DNA of 64,000 nucleotides, from positions 62,001 through 126,000 of the forward strand of contig NW_025892514.1 of assembly GCF_002878395.1 (NCBI RefSeq), given 5' to 3'. Shown here one piece after another: positions 47,897 to 62,400 of the stretch. The notes beneath the pieces were generated by a model. The model had not been told where the DNA came from. It was given only the letters and a program-made list of their open reading frames with translations, and did not search any database. Position 1 is the first letter of the stretch, and each line of letters starts with the position of its first letter. The translations under genes were made by a program, and so were the position numbers. The DNA comes from Capsicum annuum. Taxonomy: Eukaryota > Streptophyta > Magnoliopsida > Solanales > Solanaceae.

Positions 47897-50137
47897 TGTA
47901 ATGACCCTCTAGGATATTTTCTATATTTTTTCTATAGAGATTTCCTATAGCTAGCCCAAGCTATTTATGAATTGTTGGAAATGATAGTTTGGTTATCAAA
48001 AAATTTTTTTGGTTTTTAGAGTCAATTCCCTGTTTTAAAGCCTTCGTTGGTTCAAATTGACTACTGAGAAAAACTTTAGTTAAATGACCTAATATGCAAA
48101 TTCTGACAGTTCCACAGCTCTAAAACATTGATTTTGGGTTAGGTGGACCCCTGGTTTGGGTCCCAAGACTCCCAGACTTATTTTGGGCTATTCGCTAAAG
48201 TTAAGAAAATAGCAAATGAGTGTCGGACCCATTTTTCATTTAAACATCCTCATATGAAAATTTCAAATATGCCATTGAGTTCAAAACATCAAATTTGATA
48301 TAATAGCATATTTTTTTTACACATACAAGATTTCAAATAAATCCTGAAGGGTTGGAGGAGACTCGAAAAATTTCCAAGTCTCCAACTAGTGCCAATATCT
48401 ATTGTGAACACTAAAATGGCCATTTGTGCACTTTAGCGAAGGGCACATTAGTGGTCCATTAGGTGCTTTAAAAGCCCTAACTCAGCTAACAGGTACTGCT
48501 TTAGCGGAACTTGAGCACTTTAGCGGCTAACGCCAAAGTGGCCTATAGTCCATGTTAGTGGCCTGGCTTGTGGGGATAGGTACCACTTTAGAGGCACCCA
48601 CACTCTTTAGTGGTGACTGCTAAAGTGGACTATCTTCAGTGGCATCGTATGCCTAGGAAGGGTATAAATACCCCACTTAGCCTAATTTTCACCATTCGTC
48701 TCCCATTCTCATTAGAGTAAAATTCTAAATAGTGTGAAAAAGTTGGGAGAGACATTTTTAGGTAATTCTAGAGCTTGGGTAAAGTTTATTTATGCAATTT
48801 TTCATTAAATTTGTGGTAAGGTTTCGTTACTTTCATGATTTAATTCTCCATTTTTGATTAAAATCTATAGAAGCTTGGTAACTTGATTTTAGCACCGTTA
48901 TAGCTCAAAATTCACCGATTTTTGAAGGTAAATATTCTTGACTAAAAAGGACTTTGTGTTAGTTTCAAAAGTATAATTCCATAAATGGGACACACATAAT
49001 ATTTTTATATAATTTTGTACCTAAGTATAATAGTGAAATATGGGTATTATTGTACTCATTTTGATGAGTAGATTATGATTTTAATAGCGTGGCACCTTGT
49101 GAAAGCTTTTCGAAAAGGGAAATAAGTGATTTTACAGATTCTTCAGGATTTTTTTGGCGTCTAGGTAGGCTAGGTTTACCTTCTTTATATATTAAGCTAT
49201 ATCATAGTATGATTATTTTATTATACTAGATATGGGCTGGGATTTAGGTATTGGAAGTATGAGTGAGAATATTTTAGTAGTTGAAACATTTAGGCTATCT
49301 TGGAACCATAAATTTGGAGTAATTAGCTTATTCATTCATGTATTGGGTAAATTGGGCTTCATGGGTCATGTTTAGAATAGAAATAACTTAGTTACTCAAG
49401 CTAGGTAGAATTGCCTTAGTCATTCATGTTTAGGCTAAAATCGGTCTTTAATGCTTAAGTTAAGGGAAATTGCCTTAGTTTCTATTATTTTGGTAGAGAT
49501 TGACTTAGTTGTTAGTGTTTGGGGAGGATTACTATCTTAGATCTATTTATGGCTTATTAAAAATCTATAAATAAACTTAGATACCATAGCCTAGTTTGGG
49601 GTAGAAGTTTCCTAAAATGGATTTTGAGGATTAGAAGTGGGCCACTCCGGCCCACCTTAGGCCAAGATTTGTGGTAGCTTTGTATACATATTCATGTATT
49701 GTATACTCATGAATGTTTGGTTTAGGATTTGAGGATATTAAATATATTTACTGAGGTTATGGTTGGATATTCAAGGATTTTTGCTAATTCGAGGTATCGA
49801 TTAATGATATGGCTTTGATGTGCTATGGATTTATAGCACTTTTGATGCTTAAAACTTTTATATACAAGTTTTTAGGTTGTTTTGTTAGATATGATATGTT
49901 TTGGGTAAGTTTTGTAGGAAATTTTGTTTTGGATGCTAACCTAAAGAAAAATAAGAAATTTGAAGTTTTTGGATACTTACTATGGCATTTTTTAGGCATA
50001 CGTGTCACTTATCAGGCGTATATGACCAAATTATGTCGAAAAACTGGATGTCCAGAGGCTAAGCTACAATAGATAAACAAACTCTACCACTTACCAAGAC
50101 TATAAACGTTCCATATGTTCCACAGATGGTCCATATA
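47897..50137 (+). repeat. LTR, plus orientation, cut by element F
   Basis: Starts TGTAATGACCCTC. It has a word block of CACTTTAGCG/CTAAAGTGG words (48405-48660), a TATA box TATAAATA at 48663-48670, a GCTTGGGTAAAG site (48774) and a long AT-rich downstream part. Same family as the minus fragment 1-2290. The right end is not the canonical GTTACA; the LTR of element F begins at 50138. Frames at 49809-50072 and 49823-50008 overlap on opposite strands and are incidental. Confidence 0.65.
48663..48670 (+). promoter_or_regulatory. TATA box of the 47897 LTR
   Basis: TATAAATA immediately after the last word of the CACTTTAG block and before a CT-rich leader, as in other LTRs here. Confidence 0.6.
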
Positions 50138-51521
50138 TATAACACACTCAAAATTTTACGTATTTTATTTTTGGCCTTACTGTGCTTGAAATATCTATTT
50201 TTGACTCAAATTAAGTTCGGGGATGTTAAAAGGGTAACTCGCAAGAGTTTCAGAAATTTTGGACGGGGTTTGAGGTGGTTTTGGGGCTGTAGGCCTCTAT
50301 GATTTCCTTGTGTCACAGAGGCTAGTCTCTCTGATAGCCTCGGTGTTATAAAGGCAGGGTCTCTGTGATAAAATCTGCGGCATGGAGGATAGCCTCCGCG
50401 ATGAGGTCCATGCCACAGACCTATAGTAATTTTTGGGTTGTCTTGTTCTTTTTACGTGGGATAAGGGGTAAAGGGGTCCTTTCACCTATAATCAATTTTT
50501 AATCACTAAAAGGACCTATTTCTATTAGTTTTCAATATACAAAGGTCACTCTTATTACTCTTAAACATTCTCTCTCAAATTCTCCTTTTCAAGTCAAGAC
50601 TAGGGTTCAAGGAGGTGATTATCTAGGGTCCTAAGGGTGCAGTTTTCTTCAAATTTCTTGGCAATCAAGGCATGTATCTCTTTCCCTATAATTATACTTT
50701 TCATAAGGGAATGAATTAATTATAAATCCATAGTTTTGATGGATTTTGGCATAGTTAAGGTCTATTAACATGATTGGGCATTAAATTGATTTCTCCATGG
50801 TTTATTATTCAATATTCATGTTTCTTTATTGATTTTGAACATTTTGGGATGCATTGGGAATAGTGAATAAACTTAGGGTTCATGTTTGACTCGTTCACTT
50901 GAACTAATGCATTGGTATAAAAGGCTAATGAAACATGGTTTGATTTTATTGAACTTGGGGCATATGGATTCCCCGTTTAAATGTTAATTGATTTAATGGG
51001 TTTGAGTCACAATTAATTTAATGGGTTAGAGTCCAAATAGCTAAGAATTCATATGGTATAGTAATAAAATTGCAAGTGATGTTGGTATCACGATACCGAT
51101 AGGATGTATTAATGCATAATTGGTTCCATTAATTGAAATGTATGTTAAATGTTTTAATTAGGCTTAAAGAGGGTTTTATATCTAATTGTGGAAAGTGGAG
51201 GTCCCAGGTGGAGGGGTTGATATGGCTTGAGGATTTGAGTCCCCTTGCTAAGATCAGGTGGTTTGAGTTTACCTTATTATATGATTGGGAGGTTCGAGTC
51301 CGCCATCTTATATTACATGATCGGGTGCTTAAGACACCTTAGTATATGATTGGGAGGTTTGAGTCCCCGTACATATATATGAGATTATTCTCTGATTTGT
51401 GCAGCTGCACACACTGGGGCTCGACCAGGGGGTTAGCTCTGGGACCCATATGTCAAGTTACAGAGTCCAGGTTATTATTTCTAAACATTTATGTTAAGCC
51501 TTGTTCCCTACCCCGACATGC

Positions 51522-51586
51522 GATATATATATATATGTATGTATATATATATGTGTATGTGTATATATATATATGTGTGTGTGTAT
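51522..51586 (+). repeat. TA/TATG microsatellite in 5' LTR
   Basis: About 65 bp of (TA)n, TATG and TGTG units. The orthologous site in the 3' LTR is about 193 bp (58791-58983). Confidence 0.9.
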
Positions 51587-51687
51587 TTGTATTTGATGGT
51601 GTGCATGAGTTTTGACTAGTTTTGATTTATTATACATGGCATTATTTTTTCACTTATCCCTAAGTCACATGCTAGGCTCCAACTACT

Positions 51688-51903
51688 ATAAATGACCCTA
51701 AAAAGAAGGGAAAAGTTTTTATTTCTATCTGATATAAGTTTTGGACATAAATTTATTTTACTTATATGATAGAAGTTCTAGCTAATAGGCAAAAACTAGA
51801 CATTATGCATAATATAGGAAACACAGGCAAAAGTTTTATTGTCTATCGAACAAAAAAAATTTGATTTTTGTCTATAAAACAAAATTTAAAATATTTAAAG
51901 ACA
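51688..51903. other. About 215-bp insertion present only in the 5' LTR
   Basis: Flanking sequence CAACTACT...TTCAGATATTGTATCCC corresponds to the continuous CAACCACTAAC...GTCAGACGCTGTATCCC in the 3' LTR (about 59080-59108). The insert is AT-rich and has an inner inverted repeat (CTATCTGATATAAG with CTTATATGATAG, about 51727-51770). Possibly a small MITE-like element; no clear terminal repeat or duplication. Confidence 0.6.
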
Positions 51904-52310
51904 GTTCTTCAGATATTGTATCCCTATGCGATGCAGGAACTGGCCATACTTCTACTCTTCCCGCATAGTGATCTGGTGTTCATGGTTAGTTTGTGAGTTG
52001 ACTTAAAGTATTGAGATTCCATTCTTCGGATGACTTCATTTCATATTTGGTTTCTTATGTCATAGACTTTATTTTATATTTGTTTTGGCTATGGTTGAGG
52101 GCATGTCCTAACACTTTATTGGTACTAAGTTTTTGTTAGAGGCATTGCGGATACTGTGGACTCCTATTTTGGATTTCTTTAGATGTTGATCCGTTACAAA
52201 ACCTTCTAGGATTTCTTATTACATTTTGTATTATGTTTGTATTTTTCCACTGCTAGGTTTCTTAGTTGTATTGGGAAAGTCTTGGGGGGCGGTCTCCAAT
52301 CCTCGATGGA

Positions 52311-52328
52311 CTTGGTATGCTACGAGGC
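52311..52328 (+). promoter_or_regulatory. Mutated primer-binding site of element F
   Basis: CTTGGTATGCTACGAGGC, recognisable as TTGGTATCAGAGC with an insertion and substitutions, at the expected place after the 5' LTR. Confidence 0.6.
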
Positions 52329-52427
52329 ATTTAGGAATGTTTCTAATTTTTGCTATCTTATTTCCTAGCTATATAATCTAAGGTCTTGGATCCCTCTAGC
52401 TCTTATTTGTTCTCTTTTTAGATCATG

Positions 52428-53720
52428 ACTCCTAGATAATTGAAGCTTATGGAAACTCATCTGTCCCGCCTGAGGACAATACTGGTGGATCTCGTCCAAC
52501 TTATGGGGTACAAACCCAGTCTAGGGTCGCTGCTTCTACTTGTCCGCATGAAATTCCATATGCCTTTACTAATTCTTCTCTAACTAGTGGCACTCATACT
52601 CATCCACCTCAGGGAGATAATACTAATGCGAAGTTTTGCCAATGCATTCACCTGTTGACTTAGTTGGTGACATCATAATTATATCAAACTGGTTCTGTTG
52701 GTATTGCTGGGAGTTTATATGAGGCCACTAGAGTTGGCCAGTTTATGAGACTGAGCCCTCTGATTTTTACTTGTACTAAGTTTGAGGAGGATTCTTAAGG
52801 TTTTATAGATGAGATGGAGAAGATATTTTGGGTTATGTATGCTACTGATGTAGAGGGCATGGAATTTGCTGCTTATTCGTTGAAGGATGTGGCATACCAA
52901 TGGTACTAGGAATGGGAGCATCTTAGAGGTGATGATGTTGAGTCTGCTTAGTGGGATGATTTCTCTAGTGCCTTGCTAAACCGCTTCTTTCCTCGGGAGT
53001 TAAGGAAGACAAAAACTAAGAAATTCCTAAATTTGAAGCGAGACAGGATGACAGTAAATGAGTATGCCTTAAAGTTTTATCAAAAGTCATGGTTTGCCCC
53101 CGAGCTAGTATCTAGAATAAGGAAATTTATGTTTGGATTATCCCATGAGTTGTTTTTAAAAAGTAAGGCTGACTTCTTGATCAAGGATATTGATATATCT
53201 TGATTGGTAGTGTAAATATAGCAGGTTGAAGAGGAAAATTAGAGGCAAGCAGATATGAGGGAGAGGCAGAGTAAGATTTCAATATTAAAATCATGGTGAG
53301 GGTCAGTGGCAGAGTGGTAGAGATGGTCTAAGAAGAGGCAGGGCAACCCAAGTTCATATTTGATAGTTTGTGCTCCTTATCCAAAGCCTTTTGGAGATTA
53401 TCCTTTTCAGAGTGGTGATGGTTATAGCATACAGGGAGCATAATCCCAGGACAATAGGTCCAGTCAACTCAATTATATCCTTCTTGCAAATTTTATGGTT
53501 GATTGCATCATGGCTTTTATGATGAGGGGATGAATAGGTATTTTATTTATGGTCAAATTGGACATTTGCAGCGGGATTATCCTTCAAAGGTTGTTTTTGT
53601 GGCCAATAAAGATCATATTCAACTTGATCAGCTCTTGCACCAGCAGGTGTAATTTATGGCAACAACACTGGACAGAACTACTTCTATGCTCTTACTACTC
53701 ATTAGGAGTCTGAGGCATCT
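52428..53720 (+). pseudogene. Element F gag
   Basis: Begins near ATG 52428 (MTPR then a stop). Gag core at about 52760-53200: DEMEKIFWVMYATDVEGMEF, then an open segment 52973-53203 (LNRFFPRELRK, LNLKRDRMTVNEYALKF, SWFAPELVSRIRKFM). A decayed CCHC knuckle sits near 53540-53580 (YGQIGHLQRDY, Cys replaced by Tyr). The KFxxLKxxxMxVxEYxLKF phrase is the family's gag core and also appears in element B. Frameshifts and stops remove function. Confidence 0.8.
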
Positions 53721-53744
53721 ACTGATATCGTAACTGATATATTA

Positions 53745-56700
53745 AAACTCTTCTCAGGTGATATGTACTATTTACTTGACCTAACGTCTACTCTTTTTTA
53801 TGTGACCCTACTTGTTATTATGTATTTTAGTTTTAGTATCGAGGGTATTTTGGACCCTTTTTATATTTCTACATCGGTGGGTGACTCAGTAGTTTTTAGA
53901 AGGGTCTATAGGGGTTGTGTGGTATCTGTTGGTGGTAGGGAAACCTTGGTGGATTTGTTTGAATTAGACATACTATATTTTGATGTTATCTTAAGGATGG
54001 ACTAGTTACACTCATGCTATTCCTCTTTAGACTATCGAACTCATAAGGTCATCTTTAAATTCCCTAATAAGCTGATTATTGAGTGGGAAGGGAGTTTCTT
54101 ACTGCCTAAGGGATGGTTTGTATCATATCTTAGAGCCCAAAAATTGATTTTCAAGTGATATCTTTATCATTTGGTCTGGGTTAAAAACTCTAACTCAAAA
54201 GATCCTTCTTTATAATCTGTTCCCATGGTTAGTGAATTTCTTGAGGTTTTTCCACATGATCTTCCTAGTGTTCCACCCAATAAGGAATTGGATTTTGGAA
54301 TTGATCTTATTCTAGACGCTCATCATATATCTATCCCTCCTTATAGAATAGCTCGGGCTAAGTTGAAGGATCTTAAGGATCAGTTGAAGGATCTTCTTGA
54401 CAAGGGTTTTATCTACCTTAGTATGTCCCCGTGGGGTGCTCCTATTCTTTTTGTTGTAAGACGGATGGTTCTCTTCAAATATATATTGATTACCGTTAGT
54501 TAAACAAGGTAACAGTGTAAAATAAGTACCTTCTTCCTAGGATTGATGATCTTTTTGATCAATTATAAGGAGATAAGTATTTTTGTAAGATTGACCTCCA
54601 TTTGGGCTATCATTAGTAAAAGATTAGGGAGGAGGATATCTCTAAAACTACCTTTCATACCCAGTATGGACATTATGAATTCTTAGTTATGTCTTTTGGG
54701 TTGACCAATACCCCGATGACATTTATGAATCTCGTGAACCAAGTATTCCATTAGTTTTTAGATTTGTTTATGATTATGTTTATAGATGATATTCTGGTAT
54801 ATTCAAAGATTGAGGTGGATCATTCCAATCACCTCATGTTGTGTTCCAGACCCTAAAGGATCAATAATTGTATTCTATGTTTTCTAAGTGTGAGTTTTTA
54901 TTGAATGATGTCACTTTTTTAGGTCATGTTGCTTTTAGTGATGGGATCATGGTAGATCCACAGAAGGTTGTGGTGGTTAAGAAGTGGCCTAAAACAACCA
55001 TTCCAACCAATATTTGGAGCTTCTTAGGTTTAATAAATTATTATAGGAGGTTTATGGAGAGATTTTCATCGAATGCTAAACCTTTGACTAGGTTGAATTA
55101 GAAAAAGGTGAAGTTTCTCTGGTTCGATGCTCTTGAAGGGAGTTTTGAGAAGCTGAAAGATAAATTGGCTTTTGCCATAATTTTGACACTACTTGAGGGT
55201 AGTGATGGTTTCGTGGTTTATTTTTATATATCCCGTGTAGGACTTGGTTGTGTTTTGATAGAGCATCGAAATATGGTAGCATATGCTTTTAGGAAGTTAA
55301 AAGTTCAAGAGAGGAATTATCAAACTCATGATTTAGAGTAGTTGGTTGTGGTGTTTGCAATAAAGATTTGGTAGCATTATCTATATCCATGTTGATATCT
55401 TTTCAGACCATAAGAGCTTATAGTATGTTTTCACCTAGAAGGAGTTGAATCTCAGGTAGATAAGATGGCTTGAGTTGCTCAAAGACTATGACATGAGTGT
55501 CCACTATCACCCAGGTAAAGGTAACGTGGTTGTTGATGCTCTTAGCAGGTTATCTATGGAGATCTTATTTCATGTGGAAGAGAAGAAGTAGGATTTGGTA
55601 AAGGATATTCACTAGTTTGCTAATCTTGGAGTTCGTCACTTAGGTTCTAAGGATGGTGGTGTGTTTGTGCAAGAGGATGCAAAGTCATCTCATGGCACTG
55701 AGGTGATGGAGAAGCAGGTGCTGAATCCTATCTTGATGTAAATCAAAGATGATGTAGGTAGGTAAAAGGTGATGGATTTTGAGAATGGTGGTGATGGTAC
55801 TTTATGGTACCAAGGGAGGTTATGTGTTCCTGATATGGATGGGTTGTGAGGTAGAATTTTGGCTGAAGCTCATGAGTAGCGTTATTCAATTTATCCTAGT
55901 TCGACTATGATATATAATAACCATAAAAAGATTTATTAGTGGAATAATATAAAGAGAGACGTGACCAATTTTGTGGCTAAGTGCATGGTGTGTCAACAAT
56001 AAAAAGTAGAACACTTGAGGCCTTGTGGGTTGTCTCAAGATATTGAGTTGCCTGTATAGAAATGAGAAGTGGTAATTATGGATTTTGTTACTGGTCTTCT
56101 GCTATCTCAGAACCAGTTTGATTCTATTTGGGTCGTTATGGATTGGATAACTAAGTCTGCTCACTTCTTGTCAGTGAGGACTAATTATTCTGCCGAGGAT
56201 CATGCAATGTTGTATATTTAGGAGGTCATGAAGTTTCATGGTACTCTTGTTTGCATTGTTTTGGATCATGGTACTCAGTTCTCATCTCATTTTTGGTGGT
56301 CATTTCAGTGAGGTTTTGGGACTAAGGTAACCCTTAGTACTGCTTTCCTCCCGCAGATAAATGAACAAGAGAAAAGGACCATTCAGACCATAGAGGATAT
56401 GCTTTGGGCTTGTGTAATTAACTTTAGTGGTAGTTGAGTTGACCAGTTACCTCTTATGCGGTTTGCATACAATAATATCTATAACTCCAGCATTGGTATG
56501 GGCCCATTTGAGGAATTATATGGTAGGAGGTATCAATCTCCTATTGGGTGGTTTAAAGTTGGTGATGCAAGGTTATTTTGTCCTGAGTAGGTTCATCAAG
56601 CTATGGAGAAATTAAAGGTGATTCAGGATAGGATTAAGACTTTCCAAAGTTGCCAAAAGTCCTATGCGAACATGAGGCAAAGGGAGTTAGAGTTTGATGT

Positions 56701-57132
56701 GGGTGATTAGGTGTTCTTAAAGGTGTCTCCCATGAAGGGAATGATGCATTTTGGAAAGAAAGGGAAGCTTATTCCCCATTACATTAGTCCTTATTTAATT
56801 GAAGAGAGTGGGAAATATTGCTTATGAGTTAAAATTTCCTACAAGTTTGGGTTCTATTCACCCTGTGTTTCATGTGTCCATGTTGAGAAAATGCGTGGGT
56901 GATACTTCCTTGGTGGTGTCTATTGAGAATGTTGGCATCTCGGATTCCCTATCTTATGAAGAGGTCCTGGTAGAGAACTTAGATAGACAACTTCATTGAT
57001 TACGGACTAAAGATGCATCATTGGTAAAGGTCCTTTGGAGGAACCATAAAGTGGAAGAAACCACTTAGGAAGCGAAAGAGGATATGAAGGCTAAGTATCC
57101 ATTTCTATTCCATGTAATTGATAATGAAGCTT
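53745..57132 (+). pseudogene. Element F pol: PR, RT, RNase H, integrase, chromodomain
   Basis: Protease site LLDLTST (about 53775; family D-x-G-A/S lost), FDVILRMD near 53985. RT 54225-54800: [24 protein letters not shown], then FIDDILVYSK with the catalytic Asp pair at 54785-54790. LGLINYYRRFMERFSS follows (about 55025), then RNase H (55108-55341, [19 protein letters not shown] near 55535). Integrase finger KCMVCQQ (about 55980), core MDFVTGL (56074), LDHGTQFS (about 56260), with the expected catalytic Glu replaced by Lys near 56370. The 56799-56999 segment links to a chromodomain-like tail ending near 57110. Many TAG stops stand for Gln or Trp. Confidence 0.9.
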
Positions 57133-57249
57133 GAGTTATGAATTCTATTCTTCCTTGTTATTATTCGAGTTTATATTTTGAATCTAGCATAATATTACTA
57201 TTCTCATTCAAAACGTATCCTAACTCATCATTCGAGGATGAATGATCCT

Positions 57250-57261
57250 AAGGAGGTATAA
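57250..57261 (+). promoter_or_regulatory. Polypurine tract of element F
   Basis: AAGGAGGTATAA directly before the 3' LTR start TGTAACACCC. Confidence 0.75.
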
Positions 57262-59479
<2,218 letters not shown>

Positions 59480-59773
59480 TGAAAACCCCATATGTTTTTA
59501 ACCTAGAAAATGAACCATTGTTCCTACGTATGAAACCTCCTATCCTGTGATTCATATTTGAGTACATGACTTACAATGAGTATCCTAGTGAGAAGAGATC
59601 TTATGATGTGTTAAGCGTGTTCATAAGAGTCAGAATAAGGCAAGCTAAGATCTTTTGAATCCATCAAGTTTTAGTGTTTGATTTCACAAGAGTCATCTAT
59701 GAGAGAAAATAACTTGATGTATATGTGGTATTTTGGTAGATTTAAACCCACCAAATTGTAGAGGATTGAATTA

Positions 59774-59830
59774 GATTTCCAACGATACCAATTTAACCAA
59801 AATCCAACTCCCGAGCATGAAGTTATGGCT
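59774..59830 (+). promoter_or_regulatory. Conserved cross-family LTR block
   Basis: GATTTCCAACGATACCAA (59774-59791), then ATGAAGTTATGGCT (59817-59830). Confidence 0.6.
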
Positions 59831-60076
59831 TTGCAAAGTGGAGTGCATCGCCTAACAAATCACCTAAGGCTACTGGAATGGTTATGCCATAAGTTGTGTG
59901 GCACACAACCTAACTTATGCCATAATTGGTGCGACGCACAACCTTACTTATGCATTAAGTTGTGCGGTGCACAACCTAGCTTTCGCGATAAGTTGTGCAA
60001 CGCATATTTTATGGCCCAAGTGACTTAAACACCCTATTTTGAGTTATTTTAAGGGCAGAATGGGTATTTCCCACCC

Positions 60077-60085
60077 CTATATAAG
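60077..60085 (+). promoter_or_regulatory. TATA box of element G LTR
   Basis: CTATATAAG about 65 bases after the GTTGTGC word block. Confidence 0.65.
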
Positions 60086-60227
60086 TCTATAACACAGGAT
60101 TTAGCCCGAATTCAACCAAAATATAGTCACTTCTCTCAAAATTCACTTAAGAACAAGTTAGGGTTCTCAATTAGGGATTCAAATTCAAGAAAATTCTACC
60201 ATAAATATTCGCCAAATCAAGAACTAA

Positions 60228-60270
60228 GGTATGCATAGTGTTCATTCATGAATTCCTTTGGTCCATGAAT
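60228..60270 (+). other. Donor-like GGTATG plus 7-bp stem-loop
   Basis: GGTATGCATAGTGTTC, then ATTCATG (60244-60250) pairing with CATGAAT (60264-60270), loop including CCTTTG. Stem sequence unlike the others; position the same. Confidence 0.5.
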
Positions 60271-62180
60271 CCCAAGAATCAAGTTTTAAACTATGGATTA
60301 TGATATTCATGCTATGGGTTGATTATGTTCACGTGGTTGTTGTGGTATGATTCCCAAGTTGGAATCTTTATGCGTTTTTCATGAAACTAGTTAGCATGCA
60401 AGTTGAAATCTATGAATTGAGTTGTTTATGATGTGTAATTTGATGATTACACCTATGCCCTAAGTTGTGCATATAAGGTGTATGATAAAATGCCTAAGAG
60501 GATAGAAATTGTGTATTATAGCTCAATTGTGATCCATATGATAAGTGCATGTTTTACCCTTATGTTCAAATGTCTCCCATGCTATTGATGTGCAATGAAG
60601 ATGTTTATTGGAATTCTCATGATGTTAGAGTATGAAATTAAGACATTGAGTATATGCATTCCTACCATGTACAAGATTATGATAACCATGTACTTCATGA
60701 AATCCCCAACTTATTGTATTATGGATTGTTAATGTTAGTCATGATAACAATGTCATACCTTGTCAGTTTTCTTCTATCGAGTTCTGGGGTACTTGTACAC
60801 GAAAATTTAGCAGTGTGGCTTGAGCCAGTGTCATGTTTTTACGATATCCTCAGTCAAGCCATGTTCAGTAGGATTCAGTCAATCATGTGACTCAGGAAAA
60901 CTTAGTGAACTCAGTAAAATTAGTAATCCTGTAATCTCAGAAAGCTTAGAAATTCTGTAATATTAGTAGTATTCCGTCAGTCAATGGAACTCAATCAACT
61001 CAGTCCAGTTTACTTCAGTTAATCATGTTCAGTGTCTATTCAGATGGGAGTAGGATTTAGCACCGAGTGAACCCAAGAATGAGGACACACACTGATAGTT
61101 GAGGGTGTGATCCTTAGAAGCAATTCTTATGTTCGAGAACTATGTAGCTATTACAAGTTAATACATCAACACTGACAGATGAGGGTTAATGAGGTGGATA
61201 AAAACTGGCAGATGAGTTTCCCACCGTTCTCTTTTGGGGACACTGCCAGATGAGTGTCACCCACAGCTTATCTTTACCAGTGGTGCAGTATTGACACCCT
61301 TCCAAATGGGGTTACAGATTGTATCCCAACTCAGCTATAATGCACTATTTCAGGCATATCGGTTAGATGACTACTTCCCACAGTCTCAGTCTCAGTAAAA
61401 GAACTCATATAGTTCTTCAAATTTTAGGAATGTCACATACGGTCAACTTAGCACAGTATGGAACTCAGCTAGTTCCATCAGAACCTAGACTGTCAAACAC
61501 AATCGCTCAGTATCAGTTATATCAGTTATCAGTAACTCATGTTATTAGTAATCTGACTCAGTAGTCAGTACCATCAATAATTAAGTTATAGTCACTTATT
61601 CATGCATGTATTCTCACGTTCATGTTGTACAGTCAGTTAGCATTGTTCATGCATTTGAACTCTTTGCATTCAACCTACCTCACATGCATACCAGTACATT
61701 CAATCGTACTGATGCATTTGTGCTATGGTGTTTATTCTATACCATAGGTTCAGAAGTACGAGCTCCAAAGCATCAGTAGAATTCTAGTTTTAGCAGTCAG
61801 AGTTAGAAGTGAGTCCTCATCCTTTGAGGACATGATCATTATTTTATTTCTTCATTACTTAGTGTATTTCAGTAGTTAGAGTTAGTTGGGGACATATCCT
61901 ATCAACTCCTTATTCTAATAGTTAAGTTTTAGAGGCTTTTCAGACTATAGTATATTCTGACAGTTTTGTTTCAGTTTGTTTTAGTATTGATATACCGTAC
62001 TTTTAGATGTTATATTTTATAATTTTTGAACCTTATGGTCTTTCAACCATTATTTCCACATTTATATAATATATTATGCAGTGTTCAGCTACAGATATTA
62101 GTCATGGGTTAGCTTGTGGTCCTTCAGGGTCATAAGCACCATGTAGCGCTTCAGGTATCATATTCGCGGTGTTTCACACT

Positions 62181-62198
62181 TGGTATCAGAGCCAAAGG
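62181..62198 (+). promoter_or_regulatory. Primer-binding site of element G
   Basis: TGGTATCAGAGCCAAAGG: an exact initiator-Met type core, the best-kept primer site on the plus strand here. Confidence 0.9.
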
Positions 62199-62400
62199 TT
62201 CAGCAGTGTCCTAGGAAGTCTGAAAAGACACATCTAGTTGAGTCTTGTGTAGGGGTGTGTTGTACACCACACTTATGTACAGGAGATTATGAGATGTTTT
62301 AGGAACAGTTTCCTTTCTTTCAGTATGCATGTCATGCCAGTGAGCATGAACTCAAATTTAACTCTCATTCTAATCTATTTCTCCCTTTCATTACAGAACA

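Larger units (their letters stand above)
50138..52298 (+). repeat. Element F 5' LTR
   Basis: Aligns along its length with 57262-59479 (for example 'GGATGTTAAAAGGGTAAC' at 50220 and 57347; 'TATGATTGGGAGGTTCGAG' at 51280 and 58522). It carries a word block of CTCCGTGATGAGG/CACAGAGGC type (50290-50425). The start is mutated and the end is fixed only to within about 10 bases. Confidence 0.82.
59480..62178 (+). repeat. Element G 5' LTR, 2.7 kb
   Basis: Starts TGAAAACCCCATATG (mutated TGTAACACCCC) and ends GTTTCACA, two bases before the primer site. It contains the conserved block (59774-59830), a word block GTTGTGCGGTGCACAAC type (59835-60010), TATA box (60077), donor-like site with hairpin (60228-60270), TAGCACCGAG (61058), AGTTAGTTGGGGACAT (61882) and the terminal TTAGCTTGTGGTCC (62110). 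Closest in plan to the solo LTR at 37659. Frames inside are incidental. Confidence 0.85.

Noticed and set aside
49809..50072. 87-codon plus frame with hydrophobic N-terminus as possible membrane protein
   Set aside because: Lies inside an LTR, overlaps an equally long antisense frame, and no family is recognisable.
51291..51301. GGTTCGAGTCC, identical to a tRNA B-box, possible Pol III gene
   Set aside because: No A box at proper spacing and no cloverleaf; the phrase belongs to a short repeat (GGTTTGAGTCCCC variants) within the LTR, repeated at 58533.
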